A DNA stretch of 64,000 nucleotides from Terebella lapidaria (lineage: Eukaryota; Annelida; Polychaeta; Terebellida; Terebellidae): the NCBI GenBank assembly GCA_949152475.1, contig OX424564.1:30068165-30132164 (forward strand), written 5' to 3'. This document shows, piece after piece, positions 44,657 through 56,431 of the stretch; the stretch's first letter is position 1; each line of letters begins with the position of its first letter. Below the pieces are notes generated by a model. That model did not search any database. It had not been told where the DNA came from and saw nothing but the letters and a program-made list of their open reading frames with translations. Made by a program: the position numbers and the translations under genes.

Positions 44657-44661
44657 CTCAA
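44657..44661. repeat. Target-site duplication, right, of LTR element
   Basis: CTCAA matches 37652-37656; delta resumes from here with ACCATACATCG. Confidence 0.9.
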
Positions 44662-44673
44662 ACCATACATCGT

Positions 44674-44946
44674 TCAGAAAAAAAGTATGTTATAAATTGG
44701 TAGAGAATCTCGCCCTCTAGTAATCACCTGTGTCTCTTTTGCCAGGTGATATCCCTTATTCCCCGATGCTTTCTCCAGCTCCCCAGCACTTATCGCCCCA
44801 TCCTTGTTCAGATCAAACACGTCGAAGTATTTCCTATAAGCTTCAAGCTCCTCTGCGGTAAGCCTGGAGTGGACCTGTGACTCAGGATTCACTTTTCGTA
44901 TTTTAATTGTTATGCAATGGACCACATTGCTCTCATCTTTGTCCAA
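44674..44946 (-). pseudogene. EF-hand exon-1-like frame, copy 4
   Basis: This 90-codon minus-strand frame contains an intact EF-hand loop (DLNKDGAISAGE) and the EELEAYRKYFDVF helix, like the piece at 24169-24441. It is followed by GTGATTAC, a possible splice donor. The rest of the gene is missing or, for the exon-4-like piece at 37361, separated by 7 kb of LTR element. It is therefore a relic, although the loop itself has not decayed. Confidence 0.6.
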
Positions 44947-47283
44947 GGGGAGATTGTTACTGGATTAAAGACACCATATCGCATCAAAGCCCAGTCAAAC
45001 CAAAACGTGCTTCCCATGGAAGTATCTCCAGCTATCCATTCCTTCATTCGGGGCTCCCTATACCCACAGGCGTCTTCAACATGAGTCCCTTCTTAAGAAC
45101 AACGTCTCGTCGTGCTTGTCCCATGATTGCCACATAATTCAAGCTTGGGGACTGATGTTCAGCATGCTTGAGGTCTGGAGTTATATGACTATAAGGAATT
45201 GTAGTTAGGGACATGACAAGTTTTATTTCTTCTTGATGTTTCGTGTAAGATGATATGCAGCTCTCCCGAAGTTGTCGAATGTCTTCTGTTGTACTATTCA
45301 CATGAGATTCATTACGGAATAGACATATCACATTTCATGTTGATACATGTATATTTGTTCTCCTCATTATTTGCACCTTCAACACATTTGACGTTTACAT
45401 TAAACTGGAAGAATAACCAAATACATACATGAAAATTATTAACACACTAAAATGTTGATCCTTCAATAACTGTGAAAATATCAAGTAACACTGTGTTGTC
45501 AACAATGAATGTTCACAAAATTACCTAAGATCGTGTATGGACAATGCAGCAACATGATATATATACACAAACACTTTTTATGCAGTATGCATTTATGCAT
45601 TATGCATTGCTTTTTATGCATTGTGAGCCCTTCCCCCATTTTCATTCTTCATGTCATGCAACAACGGATGTGAAACTACAGACAAGAGAATCAATGTGCA
45701 TTATTGGATCATAAATCCTGCGATGTTATGAATTGATAAGAATGGCTTCAAGAATCTGAATAGCTTTCCAAAGAGCAGTATAGTGAACACTGTTGTTCTC
45801 TTCTGACGTAAATATGCACATTGAGATTTTATTTGATGTAATTCCACCCCAAACAAATCTTTTGCTATCATATGCAGTGATAATTCAAGTTCTGTTCCTT
45901 TACCAAAACCACCCCAGAATAGGCCTGTTGGTGAAATCTAATTTTGTTGGTACTGTCACAGGGGACGAGTGCTTAGATGGCAAATATTTATTGTTGCCAA
46001 TCTTGTGTCTATGTGTCATTTACTCGTATTTGCATTTCTGACACCAAACACACTAATATATAGCCTAATGGCTTTTCGATCGTCAAATGTCAACGATCAC
46101 TGCAGTCGTACACAGTTCCACAGATGTCTGGGTGACTTTATCTAATGACTTTATCAGATGTATACGTTAGGCCTACTAATGCAAAATCATTACAGTAAAC
46201 ATGGTGAAGCCGACATTTACTCATCGCTTTTGATAATATAAATATTTACATTGTGAATAATTAACAGGAAACAAATTCTACATGAAATCACTCTATGTTT
46301 CCAAGCGAATACACCATCCCTCATATACTATAAATATCAAGGTTTGTGAACTGTACTTGGAAAGTTCCTGTAAATATTCCACCAATAATGTCTTTCATCC
46401 ATTAAAAAAGTGTGACGTGAACAATACATTCATCATTTCACCTGAAGACATTGTGTTTTTGTGTTGCATGCTTCGTTATATAAAACAAATATACATGTTA
46501 TATTGTTTCCGTTTATGGGTTATCAGGCTCATATCTAACCTCCACACTGAACGTCTGCGAGAGCTAGTTTACCCGTGATTGGATATGAATTGTATTGTTT
46601 ACTGGGCTGATAAGGCCGTTGGTCTTTCCACGAGGCCAAGTTTACCATACGCCAAAACGACTATGGACATTGGCATATTTTTCAGCAAATATGAACATCG
46701 TTATGCTCAAGCTGGAGCACATTTTCAGACAATGTATGACAATTATCACTGCAACGGATTCGAAACACAAATTGATAACACCAAGCAAACGTTCAGCCCA
46801 CAAAGAATCAGATGAAAACTGTAATCTGGCAATCAAAATAAATCAAGCAGCACAACTTGAGTGAAAACGCAACACATACTTCGTACCAAATTTCACCACC
46901 TTTCTTCCTGCCGTATAAAGCATCTTCCATAGTCATCTTCCTTAATCAATTTCTCTTTTCTAACCAGCACCATTCCTATGTCGCCAGCGAATGGCCTGTT
47001 TGTCGCACAACTCATACGCTATTTCAGAACTAGCTGCGGATATGAAGACTTTGTTCACCGAAGTTCCCAGCTAGTCTCCAACTGCTGGGACAAAGATATG
47101 TTTCACCAAGACTAACAACTGCTTTCAAGAAATTATCTGGACGTCATCACAATCTAGTTGATAAGTCGTACACAAAATTTGTCACCAGTTTGCATGTTAA
47201 TGTTTATACGGGTGTCACATGTGGGCACCCGATTTCACCTCCTTGTGGCCATATAATGGAGGTACATGAAGCTCCATACAATT

Positions 47284-49690
47284 TTATCGATTTTGCCTGC
47301 CACTGAGATTGGACATTGTAATTGAGACTGGATAATGGACTCGGTTTTGTTCGTTCGGAATACTCTGTGATTGGGTATTGGTTCCATGTTTATTCCACGG
47401 ACATAGTTCCACTCAGGTTCCGCCCAAAGTCTTGAAAGATGTCATGAATTGTATCGGTTCTTGAGAATTGTTTCACGATTATCTGACTGTTTGAATAGAT
47501 ATATTGGTCATTTATACCAGTAACAACCCACTGGGCCCAACTAAACGAGACTGAAATTTAGGGGCTCTCAACGTGATAGCATGGTATATTCGCTGTAAGA
47601 TCACACTTTGGATCAATATTTCTTCAGCCAGTTTTCAATATGTCACAACCATATTGTTTTTTGCACTTGGAAAGTAGGCTGGATCACCTACATGGTTGTG
47701 TAGGTAGACTTCGTTTGTTACAAATCTGCATCCGGACTGCCCAGATTTCATCATACGACACCCCATTTCCATGGTCATTTGTGCCATATTTGGTCACGAA
47801 ACGGACTGAATGATTTGAAGTAGAAGTCTATTGTGCCCCAAATTTCTCGAGATGAGTACGAATCTAATAATATACTCTGTTTTGATACATAGGTTAAATT
47901 CAGAGAAATGCTGAGAGACACATACAGAGCCTAGGGGCTGTATTACGTATGGCCTCAACTAATAATTGAAGGAAAATACGACAAATTTGAAGACATAGAC
48001 TACTAACAAATTGAAATTAAGCTGAACAAAAAAAAATGTACAAATACCCTTGCGCTGTGGATGAAAGGTTGAAATCGGGATTGGCGAAAGACAACATATT
48101 TATGAGTAATGATAATGAGTATGTTACATAAGATGGGTTGGTATGAAATCTGACACTGGAGCGAAAGACGAAATATTTCGTTGTTTTCGTTGTATAAGTT
48201 GATATTTTCATCATACTCAGAGAATTCCTTGCATTCGTTGAGCTCCGTATTTGGCGACATGGTCAATGGAGCGAACCAACTCCACGATGTCACAGGATAA
48301 GTAACTGCTGGTGATCACAGCTCTTGAGTTTCTGGCAAGGTGAAAAAAAAATATTATTGACGATCATCTTCGCTACGTCGTATCACTGTGATGTAATTGT
48401 AGCCGAGGCACGAACTAATTTTTACTTGAACCATTTTCAGTGTATTTCTCAAGCGAATACCTATTAGGAGTTCAGCGTTAAAACGTTGAAAGGTCATATT
48501 GAATCGTTGACATAACGCGCATGAAAATGAAATGAATTTAGGCAGCCTAAATAGACAGTAGGAATTTCTGGTCATCTGATTCCAATTACTTATGGCGAGT
48601 GTCAAAGACAACAAACTTCATCTTTCACAGACAATACAATTCATCTGTCTTGTGATAAGATATTGGTCAATCTACATCGACCATGATGATGTTGTTTTCA
48701 AACTGTCTAGCCAATGTTAAACGAACTGTTATGACGCATGTGCAAATACCGCCCCTCACGTATCACCTGTCATGACACCAATATTGATCTATTATCAGTA
48801 ATTCATGGAGCCAATTAACAATTATCCATAGATTGGGTAACCTCACGTGGACGTGGGCCCTGTCTGTTGCTTGTGCTACTGTTCACTATCAAACCTCTTT
48901 AGGCTTGAAGAGAACGCCGATATTTGCTACCGATATTTACTACTTGATCACAACCAAGTTCAGTAACTTAGATAATATTACATAATATGTTTATATAGCA
49001 TGATATAATATGTTATGTGAATTGGAACATTATAGATGTTCATAGATGTTCATAATGTATGAACATTGTAGATTCAATCAGTTTATTTTATCTTAAATCA
49101 ATTAGTATCGTATATCAATATCTAGATATGATTAGCTTTTCATATACTGTTCATTGCCTTGCTTGTATAGGTATGGGCGAGAACTACCTGGATTTTCTCG
49201 CATTTCATAAAACATGTGACCACCTAACCACCAGTGTCTAGAAATAAAGTCAACCCTCCTCGAATACGTTAAGATAACGATCCTCACAAAATCGAAAACC
49301 GAACAAAAACTAAATATTATCTATGTACCCACTTCTGATCAGTGTCACGGGTGTCCCACCCCATAACTTTGTAATAAATACACACATTATCAAAACTTGA
49401 TAACATTCATTACATTTTCAATACATATTATTGCATTTCAACAACACAACACACCCGGAAAAGCAACACAATTAACGTCGAGCAAAACACAAATGCCTGC
49501 TCATTTACTGTTCCCGATAGCACGCATGGCAGAGCATCTGTTAATTTACAAATACCAAACAATTAGGTTGCTCACTGGTTTTCAATCACGCAATTGTCTG
49601 GTGGCGTGATGCATCCAAAGTCATGCCCTGGAACGGCAACACTGCGTTCCCGGATGGACAAGCTGCATGAGGCAAGTCGCTAGCATTTTT
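47284..49690. other. Unassigned region upstream of EF-hand gene array
   Basis: Read on both strands, no conserved domain, RNA gene or mobile-element end was recognised. The open frames are short and compositionally non-coding. It is not part of the alpha-delta duplication as far as can be seen. Confidence 0.5.
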
Positions 49691-49724
49691 CCCTTCTGAT
49701 ACGTTGAGAGGCAGAGTGGGCCCG

Positions 49725-49833
49725 CCACGAGGCGTCACACAAGGTCTTGTTTCCGGCCCAGGATTAGATGGGACACTGGCTCCCAGTAGCCTGCGGGGAG
49801 AGAGCCACGAGCGAATTACTGGGTGGCTGGTTT
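49725..49833 (+). promoter_or_regulatory. Conserved upstream module, copy 1
   Basis: This GC-richer stretch of about 110 bp starts CCACGAGGCGTCACACAAGG and contains GCGGGGAGAGAGCCACGAG. It ends about 196 bp before the EF-hand gene start. Similar copies are at 55668, 58739 and, inverted, 62918. Three of the four stand upstream of an EF-hand exon 1 or its relic, so it may be a promoter or 5' untranslated segment carried along by duplication. A short dispersed repeat is the alternative. Confidence 0.5.
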
Positions 49834-50028
49834 GACTAGCAGCAGCATCTCTCTGGCTCGCTGCATGATGCGGGCATTATAGATCGGATGCTAACTGGAG
49901 AGGACGTGTCTTGTTGATTGTGGTCCGATGGGGGTATTTTCTGCTGTCGAATGATAACATATCGCACTGAGCAAAGGAGTAGATCTTTCATACGTTATTA
50001 TACCCTCTTGTAATAAATAGAAAATATC

Positions 50029-51829
50029 ATGTCTGCGGCCTGTGATAAGCAACACCTCGTGGAGTTGGTCCGCTCCAGGTTTACCTCAGAGGAGCTGGAA
50101 GCTTACAGGAAATACTTCGACGTGTTTGATCTGAATAAGGACGGGGCGATAAGTGCTGGGGAGCTGGAGAAAGCATCGAGGAACATGGGATATCGTCTGG
50201 CAAAAGGCGAGATCAAGGTGAGCGACCCAGTCAGTGGACAAAATGAGACACGATTCTCCACCAATTTATGACATGCTCTTCCAGCCACTCTTGAGAGTGT
50301 TCACGAGGGTACTCAAGCAGCAATCTTTGGTTCCACTTCACGAGTGTAAAAAGGAAATAAAATACCACATAATTTATGACAGCTGTTATGCTAATTTTGC
50401 CCCTCTCAGCTCTCAGCAGATGAACGCTGTGGGTGTTCTCTGGCATGTGGAATTATTGTTTAACCCCACATAGAAATAAGCGACTGAATATTACAAATCA
50501 AAGACGTTTGATCGATATAATGTAATTTTTCAACAGATTATGTTTACTCTGTGAATTACACTATATGAATGTAATGAATACAATACGGATGTAATGACAT
50601 GTTTGGTAGCAACCACTACTGATATAGTATATATTTGGATACAGAGAAACACATGTATGTTGCAATTACTCCTGCTTCTATGTCACAGAGCTGGCATAGG
50701 TCATCCATTATCTGCGCTCAATTATGTGTCCCACAGGAAATAATGCGAAGCAAAGACCTGGATGCTGATGGATTCCTGAGCTTTGAGGAGTTTATACTAT
50801 CCATGCCTGGGAACTCAGACATCTCTTCAGACGAACACAGGTAAAGCAAATAGTTTTATATTTGCACCATGTTGGGATTGTGTGGACGATATCATGGCAT
50901 ACTGTCAGCACATACATATTTCATATAAGTCAATAATCTTTCTCCTGTCGGTGCGTGCAGTAGCCTTTCCATATATAACACTGTGGGGATACATGGTCTA
51001 CTTTTATTATAAACATTAAACTGCGTGAATGTTAGTTCACAATGGCATGCATCAATAGATCATTTTAGCGAATGACTTAACATCCTTTTAGAGGTATCTG
51101 GTATTAGCAAATCTAAATGTCAATGACTTCCTATATACAGAGCTGCTCAGATTCGGAGGAAGTTCATGGAGTATGACAGCGACCACAATGGTCACGTGAC
51201 TATGGACGAGGCGCACGAGATTTTGAGACGAGAACTGGCTTTCACACCGGAACAGTCAGCACAAGTCGTAGCCAAGTATGATACAAATAATGATGGACAG
51301 CTGTCGTATGAAGAGTTTGTGGATTTCTACATTAAGATCTGCACCAAGTAAGATCCTCAATTTCACTTGCTATTAATATGAATTGACCCAACTTTATTGA
51401 TGTTGGTGTATACAATTAGCCGAACTCGCGACGGGTGAAACTTGGCATAAATTATTACCACAACAATAATATGCATGTCGTCAACTTTCGGACATATGTG
51501 TATGTAGTCAATCAGAAACCCATAAGATATATACGTTGCAATACAAATGTTCTCTCAAATTGAAAGTTCCATGTAAAATTTAACCTGATGATATGTCATA
51601 TCAATTCCATCTATGTTTATTTCCTTCCAGAGCAAATGAAATCCGTGACATATTTCACGACTTTGATCTTGACATGAATGGCGCTGTCTCTGTGGAAGAG
51701 GCTAAACGGATGCTGGACAAACTGCAAATATCTGAAAACGAAGTGGAAGGGCTCGTGGCTTTGTACGACAAAAATAAAGATGGTGAACTGCAATATGAAG
51801 AATTCGTTGCATTTTTGCTCAAGAAATAA
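50029..51829 (+). CDS. Six-EF-hand calcium-binding protein, four coding exons
   Basis: The exons are 50029-50217, 50737-50840, 51141-51347 and 51631-51829, all with GT donors and AG acceptors. They total 699 bases, giving 232 residues. Six complete EF-hand loops are present: residues 34-45, 70-81, 110-121, 145-156, 179-190 and 213-224, each starting with Asp and ending with Glu, with the central Gly in place. Exon 1 holds one loop, exon 2 one, and exons 3 and 4 two each. There is no signal peptide or membrane segment, so it is probably a cytosolic calcium buffer or sensor. Six hands recall the calbindin-D28k group (about 260 residues), but orthology cannot be judged here; it could be a lineage-specific calmodulin-like protein. 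ATG is taken because it follows in-frame stops and precedes the conserved CDKQHLVEL leader. Additional 5' untranslated exons are possible. Confidence 0.88.
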
Positions 51830-51960
51830 CATTCTACCACTTTTTTATGCTTTAATACATGATTGTTGTCAATTGTTGAATTTATTTATCAAACATTGTT
51901 TATGACAACGATTTTATTCTATGGAAATGCGATGTTGTTAGTGTATATTTCCACATTCAG

Positions 51961-51966
51961 AATAAA
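51961..51966 (+). terminator. Polyadenylation signal of EF-hand gene
   Basis: AATAAA lies 132 bases after the stop codon. The equivalent signal is kept at 61030-61035 behind the second gene copy. Confidence 0.55.
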
Positions 51967-52357
51967 TAATGCTCGCAGATGTCACTGTATCAATATGTAC
52001 CATTACGTAATTATGAATGCAATTCCAAACATGACAACGAGACATATGTTCATGTTCATATCTTCGACTGCAACTATGTCAACATTCACAACTTCTCTTG
52101 GCTGCTACAGTAAATACATTCGCAAATAACAAGGCGTGTTTGACTGCTATTATATATACATTCACAACTAATTATGATGTCTTTAATTTTTTCTTTGTAA
52201 CAATCTAGTTGTTTCAAAACATGTGCATTGAAGTGTCACGCAATGCTGAAATTACAGATATGCACTGATACTTGTCATTTTATATGTTATGCATTGGATC
52301 ATAAATTCTAATATGTGTATATCCACACGCAACCAAAAAATCCGGATAATTCTGAGA

Positions 52358-53740
52358 ACCTGTTCCCGTCTTAGGATCTCATGAGCCTCGCCAACAGTCA
52401 CGTGACCATTGTGGTCGTGTATTCCATGAAGGTTCTCCGGATTTGTGCAGTTCTTGGTGTGGTAAACAAGTTGATTTATAGTGAACCTATTACCACTAAC
52501 TTTCTAACAATACATACCCCGACCAAATGAGCAATTATTTTACAACTGCCCCAAATCAATATACAAACCCCAAATAAAGCCCACATAAGAAATGGGTTTA
52601 TCATGAAAACTAAAATATGTTCCCAATCACAAACCAAAATGCCGTTTTGGGTTTAAATTTGGACATTCGTTTTTAGAAGTCTCATGGAACGTTGTTGAGG
52701 AGGAACATGCATATCGATTTTATTATTAGCACACTATCGAAGCCATATAAAACTAATAGACAAGCTCGTTAATATTGGTGAAATAGACACAAATGTCTCA
52801 ATGCAGTGTTGTATTTAGCTGATTCATGCACTGACATGTTTATTGATTCGAATCGATTCGGCATGTGCCTTTAGTGTGCCATATTCGTCCACACAATGCC
52901 GACGTTTCATATTTAGATCTAGGAATGTTAACATGAATTGTTTCACATCATCTGAAGAGTCTTGAGTTTCTAAACATGGAGAGTATGAACTCTCAAAGCT
53001 CATGCAGTATCCCATCAGCCTTCAGGTAATTGTTTCACATTGTTTCCTGTGGGACATATTACCCGGTCACCACTGACAATGAATGACCGATATCAGCTCT
53101 GTGACCAGGCAGCAGAAGTAATGACAACATACCTGTCTCTTTCAGAACGTAATTATGTACAGTGGGTCACTTCGATATTCACTGGCAACACACGTTCCAT
53201 TATAATGCAGAATGAATACGTACTCTCATGGAGTAATATTCATGCAATAACGTACATTTATAAATGTTGGACTCACTGGACTGCCCATGTGGTTTCCGTT
53301 GGTTATCATAGATACATCGTATACTCTGATGCATCAAACAATCAAGTAGTACCGAACTGGCTTCCCAAATATGTGAACTTGGATGACATATTCCAATGTA
53401 TTGCTGCTGAGAACCGAAGTGAAGCAAGAGCAACATAACAGCTGTTATAAGCTTCAGACTATTTATCTCGTGTTAATACTTGTGATAAATAAACCCCAAG
53501 CTTGATGCTGTTCAACATCATGTGCTCATTGGTTCCGGCTAGAAGAGCATGTTGTAAATTGTAGAGAATCATGCCCTCTATTTTCAAAATGGCTCATCTT
53601 GATCTCGCTTTTTGCAATATCCAATGATCCTGGATGCTTTCTTCAAGTGGTTAGTACTTGACGCGCAGTTCTTGTTGAAGGACTTCCTGTGAGCCTGCAG
53701 CTCTTCTGAGCTTAACCTGGACCGTACAAGAAGGAGAGGA
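52358..53740 (-). pseudogene. Inverted EF-hand pseudogene, convergent with the gene at 50029
   Basis: On the minus strand three exon relics occur in order. Exon 1-like is at about 53590-53740 (it keeps SSEELQAHRK-type sequence but has lost the loop). Exon 2-like is at about 52939-53046 (it keeps the TGTCCCACAG acceptor and ADG but the EF-hand loop is broken). Exon 3-like is at about 52358-52438 (it keeps CACAATGGTCACGTGACTGT). Exon 4 was not found. The relic lies tail to tail with the intact gene, as from an inverted duplication. Confidence 0.7.
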
Positions 53741-54119
53741 TAATCCTAGGACATACCTCCTTTTGTCCTGCGCAATATATATCTCACAGTGACAGCATAT
53801 ATCTTCTCATCAGGCATCAACCAAGGAAAATCAACACCCAACATAAGTGCTGGCGAATTGAACTGTTGACGAGTTGAAAGTACAGCAAAATCAACACGAA
53901 ACATAAGTGCTTGCCAATGGAACTGGCATTACATATTAGTGGAAAGCTGTGAAAATTTGGGCATTGAAAACTCAAGTTATTGTTTGAAACCGAAACGGTT
54001 AAAAAAGGGGAACATTCAAGCAAATCCTTTCAGGAAATTCGTGCTAAAATGTCCTACCCAGGTATACATCAGAAATAATTATAAGAGCGCCAGAACTCAT
54101 ACTTATCAATGTTCAGCTC

Positions 54120-54990
54120 CTAATTAGGCCTGTTACATAAGTGACCTTTCTTAAATGACTTTCAAGTGACTCCGTCATGAAAAATACATGTAATTTAGTG
54201 ACTAACACTCACTAGTTCAATGATGTTAATAACCTATTAAATAGCAGATAAAATATTATGAATGTATATCTTGGTAAAAAACCATGAATAAATCTTTGCA
54301 TATATTCTAACTAGAAGTAGCACACAACATGACTATGAAGTGGGTATGTTGTAAAAACATGTTCTCAAATCTCAATTTGATCCTCTTGATTTGAAAGTCA
54401 TACTAAAAAGAAGCAAAGCTTCTCTGTTGACATGACCCAGATCCACGCGATGTTATTCAATACTTGTGTAAATGGCGCCCATTTACACAAGTATTGAATT
54501 AGGTAAATTAATGTTATGGCAGGATTTTTTGTAGCATCTCGTGTAATGGCTAAAGACGTGCAAGCGAATTAGGAGCGCAATTTGTGAATCCAATCACATA
54601 CAAGTGCTAATAATATTCTTATAATAATGTGATGCAGCATTATCACACAGTGTCATAACATATTTGAATACTATATCACCTAACTGAAAATAGTACACAA
54701 CGTGACAATGAAGTGAGTATAAAAGCCGCTTCTCCAAATCCCAATTTGATTTGCCATTAGAAGTCATATTAAACAGAGCAAAGCTTCTCTGTTGACATGG
54801 CCCAGATCTATGCTGTATTACCTAATCTCTATGCTCTATGGAACTAGTGTCCTATGAATTAAGAATAGTAGGTAAATATTGATGTTACGACAGGTGTCTC
54901 GTGTAACTGCTGCAGATGTGCAAGCTCGTGTCACCAATTGGGCAGCAATTGGAATAACGCAATCACATACACGTGGTGATTGTATTCTTA
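54120..54990. repeat. Two diverged tandem copies of a ~430-bp repeat
   Basis: The segments 54160-54600 and 54620-54990 share blocks such as AGCAAAGCTTCTCTGTTGACA and ATGTTATGGCAGG/ATGTTACGACAGG. Related sequence appears again from 63239 to the window end. No gene is supported. Confidence 0.6.
54455..54499. repeat. Perfect 21-bp hairpin
   Basis: A 21-bp arm at 54455-54475 is followed by CGC and then its exact reverse complement at 54479-54499. The tandem copy near 54800 lacks it, so it formed in this copy only. Confidence 0.85.
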
Positions 54991-55667
54991 TGTCAATATG
55001 GTGGAATGTTATCACACAGTGTCAGAACATATTCAATACCATGCTATGTAACAAGGAAGAATGAAACACGGTTTTTAAGTATGCTCCAGAAATACCTGTT
55101 GTCTTGGTGCGAAACAACAAATACTGGTTGACTGGCAGGGAAACACTCATAATTGGGCCCTGCCTTTGACAATGACAACTAGTATTTGGTCGGGCGTTGT
55201 TTCTTTTGTTCCAATTTAGGTTGTCATCATCCAACTTGTGTGATGTTGGCGGTTATAGGTTTATATGCATGAAATCATAACTTGACCCCATTGGTATTCT
55301 GGGATAAAATTGCAGAGTAAACTAGGTCAACCAGTGTGAACGGCCATGCCAACATTAACTTTCTAAGCAAAGTTCAGACTGCTGTGGTATAATGATTACT
55401 TTTTCACATGCACCCCATGACGTATCGTAATCAAATGTCACATATGCAGCAAAAACACCACTGGGGACACAAATCGAGAAATGCACAACTTGCCACAACC
55501 AGGCTTCCACACTGCACTTCGCTGCTAAATATAACCTACCTCTAAATTAGCATTAGACTGTGCTAATTGCTTGCTGTTGTGATGCAGGCGTACATATGAG
55601 AGGCCTGTCTCTTTCTCCCCTCCCCAGCACACTGGAACTGTGTCACGAGGCACCTTTTGTAATACAG

Positions 55668-55775
55668 CCACGAGGCGTCACACAAGTTCTTAGCCGGCGA
55701 GGATTAGACAGGACGCTACCTACCAGTCCATTGCAGGGAGAGAGCCACGAGTGAGTGACTGGATTGCTGGAGAGC
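55668..55775 (+). promoter_or_regulatory. Conserved upstream module, orphan copy 2
   Basis: It starts CCACGAGGCGTCACACAAG and ends GGATTGCTGGAGAGC. Similarity to the module at 58739 continues for a short way (GCTTGTTGCATAATAGAGGC), but no EF-hand exon follows, so this is a truncated duplicate. Confidence 0.5.
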
Positions 55776-56254
55776 TCTCAGTATGAAAAGTGATAACATT
55801 GACCAGGCTTGTTGCATAATAGAGGCATTCATAAGTCATTGTGAGTTACAATGGGGTCCTGCGCCAAATGCAAATTCATTGAAGTCATTTGGTAAAGACG
55901 CACCGAATTCATGCCATATTATGTGAAAACCTTTCATGCATAGCGAAGTTAGTATTGTTGACAAATTTAAGTCGTCTCCCTGGTCAGCACCAACCATGTT
56001 CCATGAATATCGATTAATTTTATTCATCCATGATTAATATGTGAAAATTGGAATCTCTTTATATGGCAAGGTGGCCAAAATACAGAAAGACCCAAAAATT
56101 TGCACCTTTCGATAATGTTCCCTATTGCAGATTTTTATTCAGTGATTCTTCATGCATGACATGCTCAAAGCGCTTCACAATTATTACGTTGATATTATGT
56201 CCTGGATGTAACTAAATAAGAGTCCATATACAGTCACACTTATATGGCTGCTAT

Positions 56255-56431
56255 TTCAGTGCAAGGTGGCTGGGCACCCGTGCAATTGCCAACACTGCCA
56301 ATCGGGTACTCACTTTTACATCTAAGTAAATGGAGACATAGACAGATAACACAACAGCGCCAGCACTGTGGCTCGAACCACCAACCTGCTGGTTAAGAGG
56401 CTAGTGCCTTAAGCACTGTGCTACCTGTCCT
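56255..56431 (-). mobile_element. tRNA-Lys-like SINE
   Basis: On the minus strand the head has an A-box-like TAGCACAGTGCTTAAGGC, an anticodon-arm-like CTCTTAACC and the B box GGTTCGAGCC (plus strand 56370-56379), resembling tRNA-Lys. A non-tRNA body containing GTGAGTACCCGAT follows. Target duplications were not established. Confidence 0.65.

Larger units (their letters stand above)
37446..47283. repeat. Delta repeat, copy 4 (split by LTR element)
   Basis: The segments 37446-37656 and 44657-47283 together match 23955-26770. The LTR retrotransposon occupies the middle. Apart from the exon-1-like EF-hand piece no gene is supported; an open frame at 46579-46815 is closed by a stop in the sister copy. 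Confidence 0.7.

Noticed and set aside
46579-46815. 78-codon open frame in delta copy 4
   Set aside because: The sister copy at 26081 has a stop codon at the corresponding start region, and there is no recognisable domain.
53040-53438. 132-codon plus-strand open frame
   Set aside because: It lies antisense to the inverted EF-hand pseudogene intron, and the tandem copy at 62140-62500 is broken by frameshifts.
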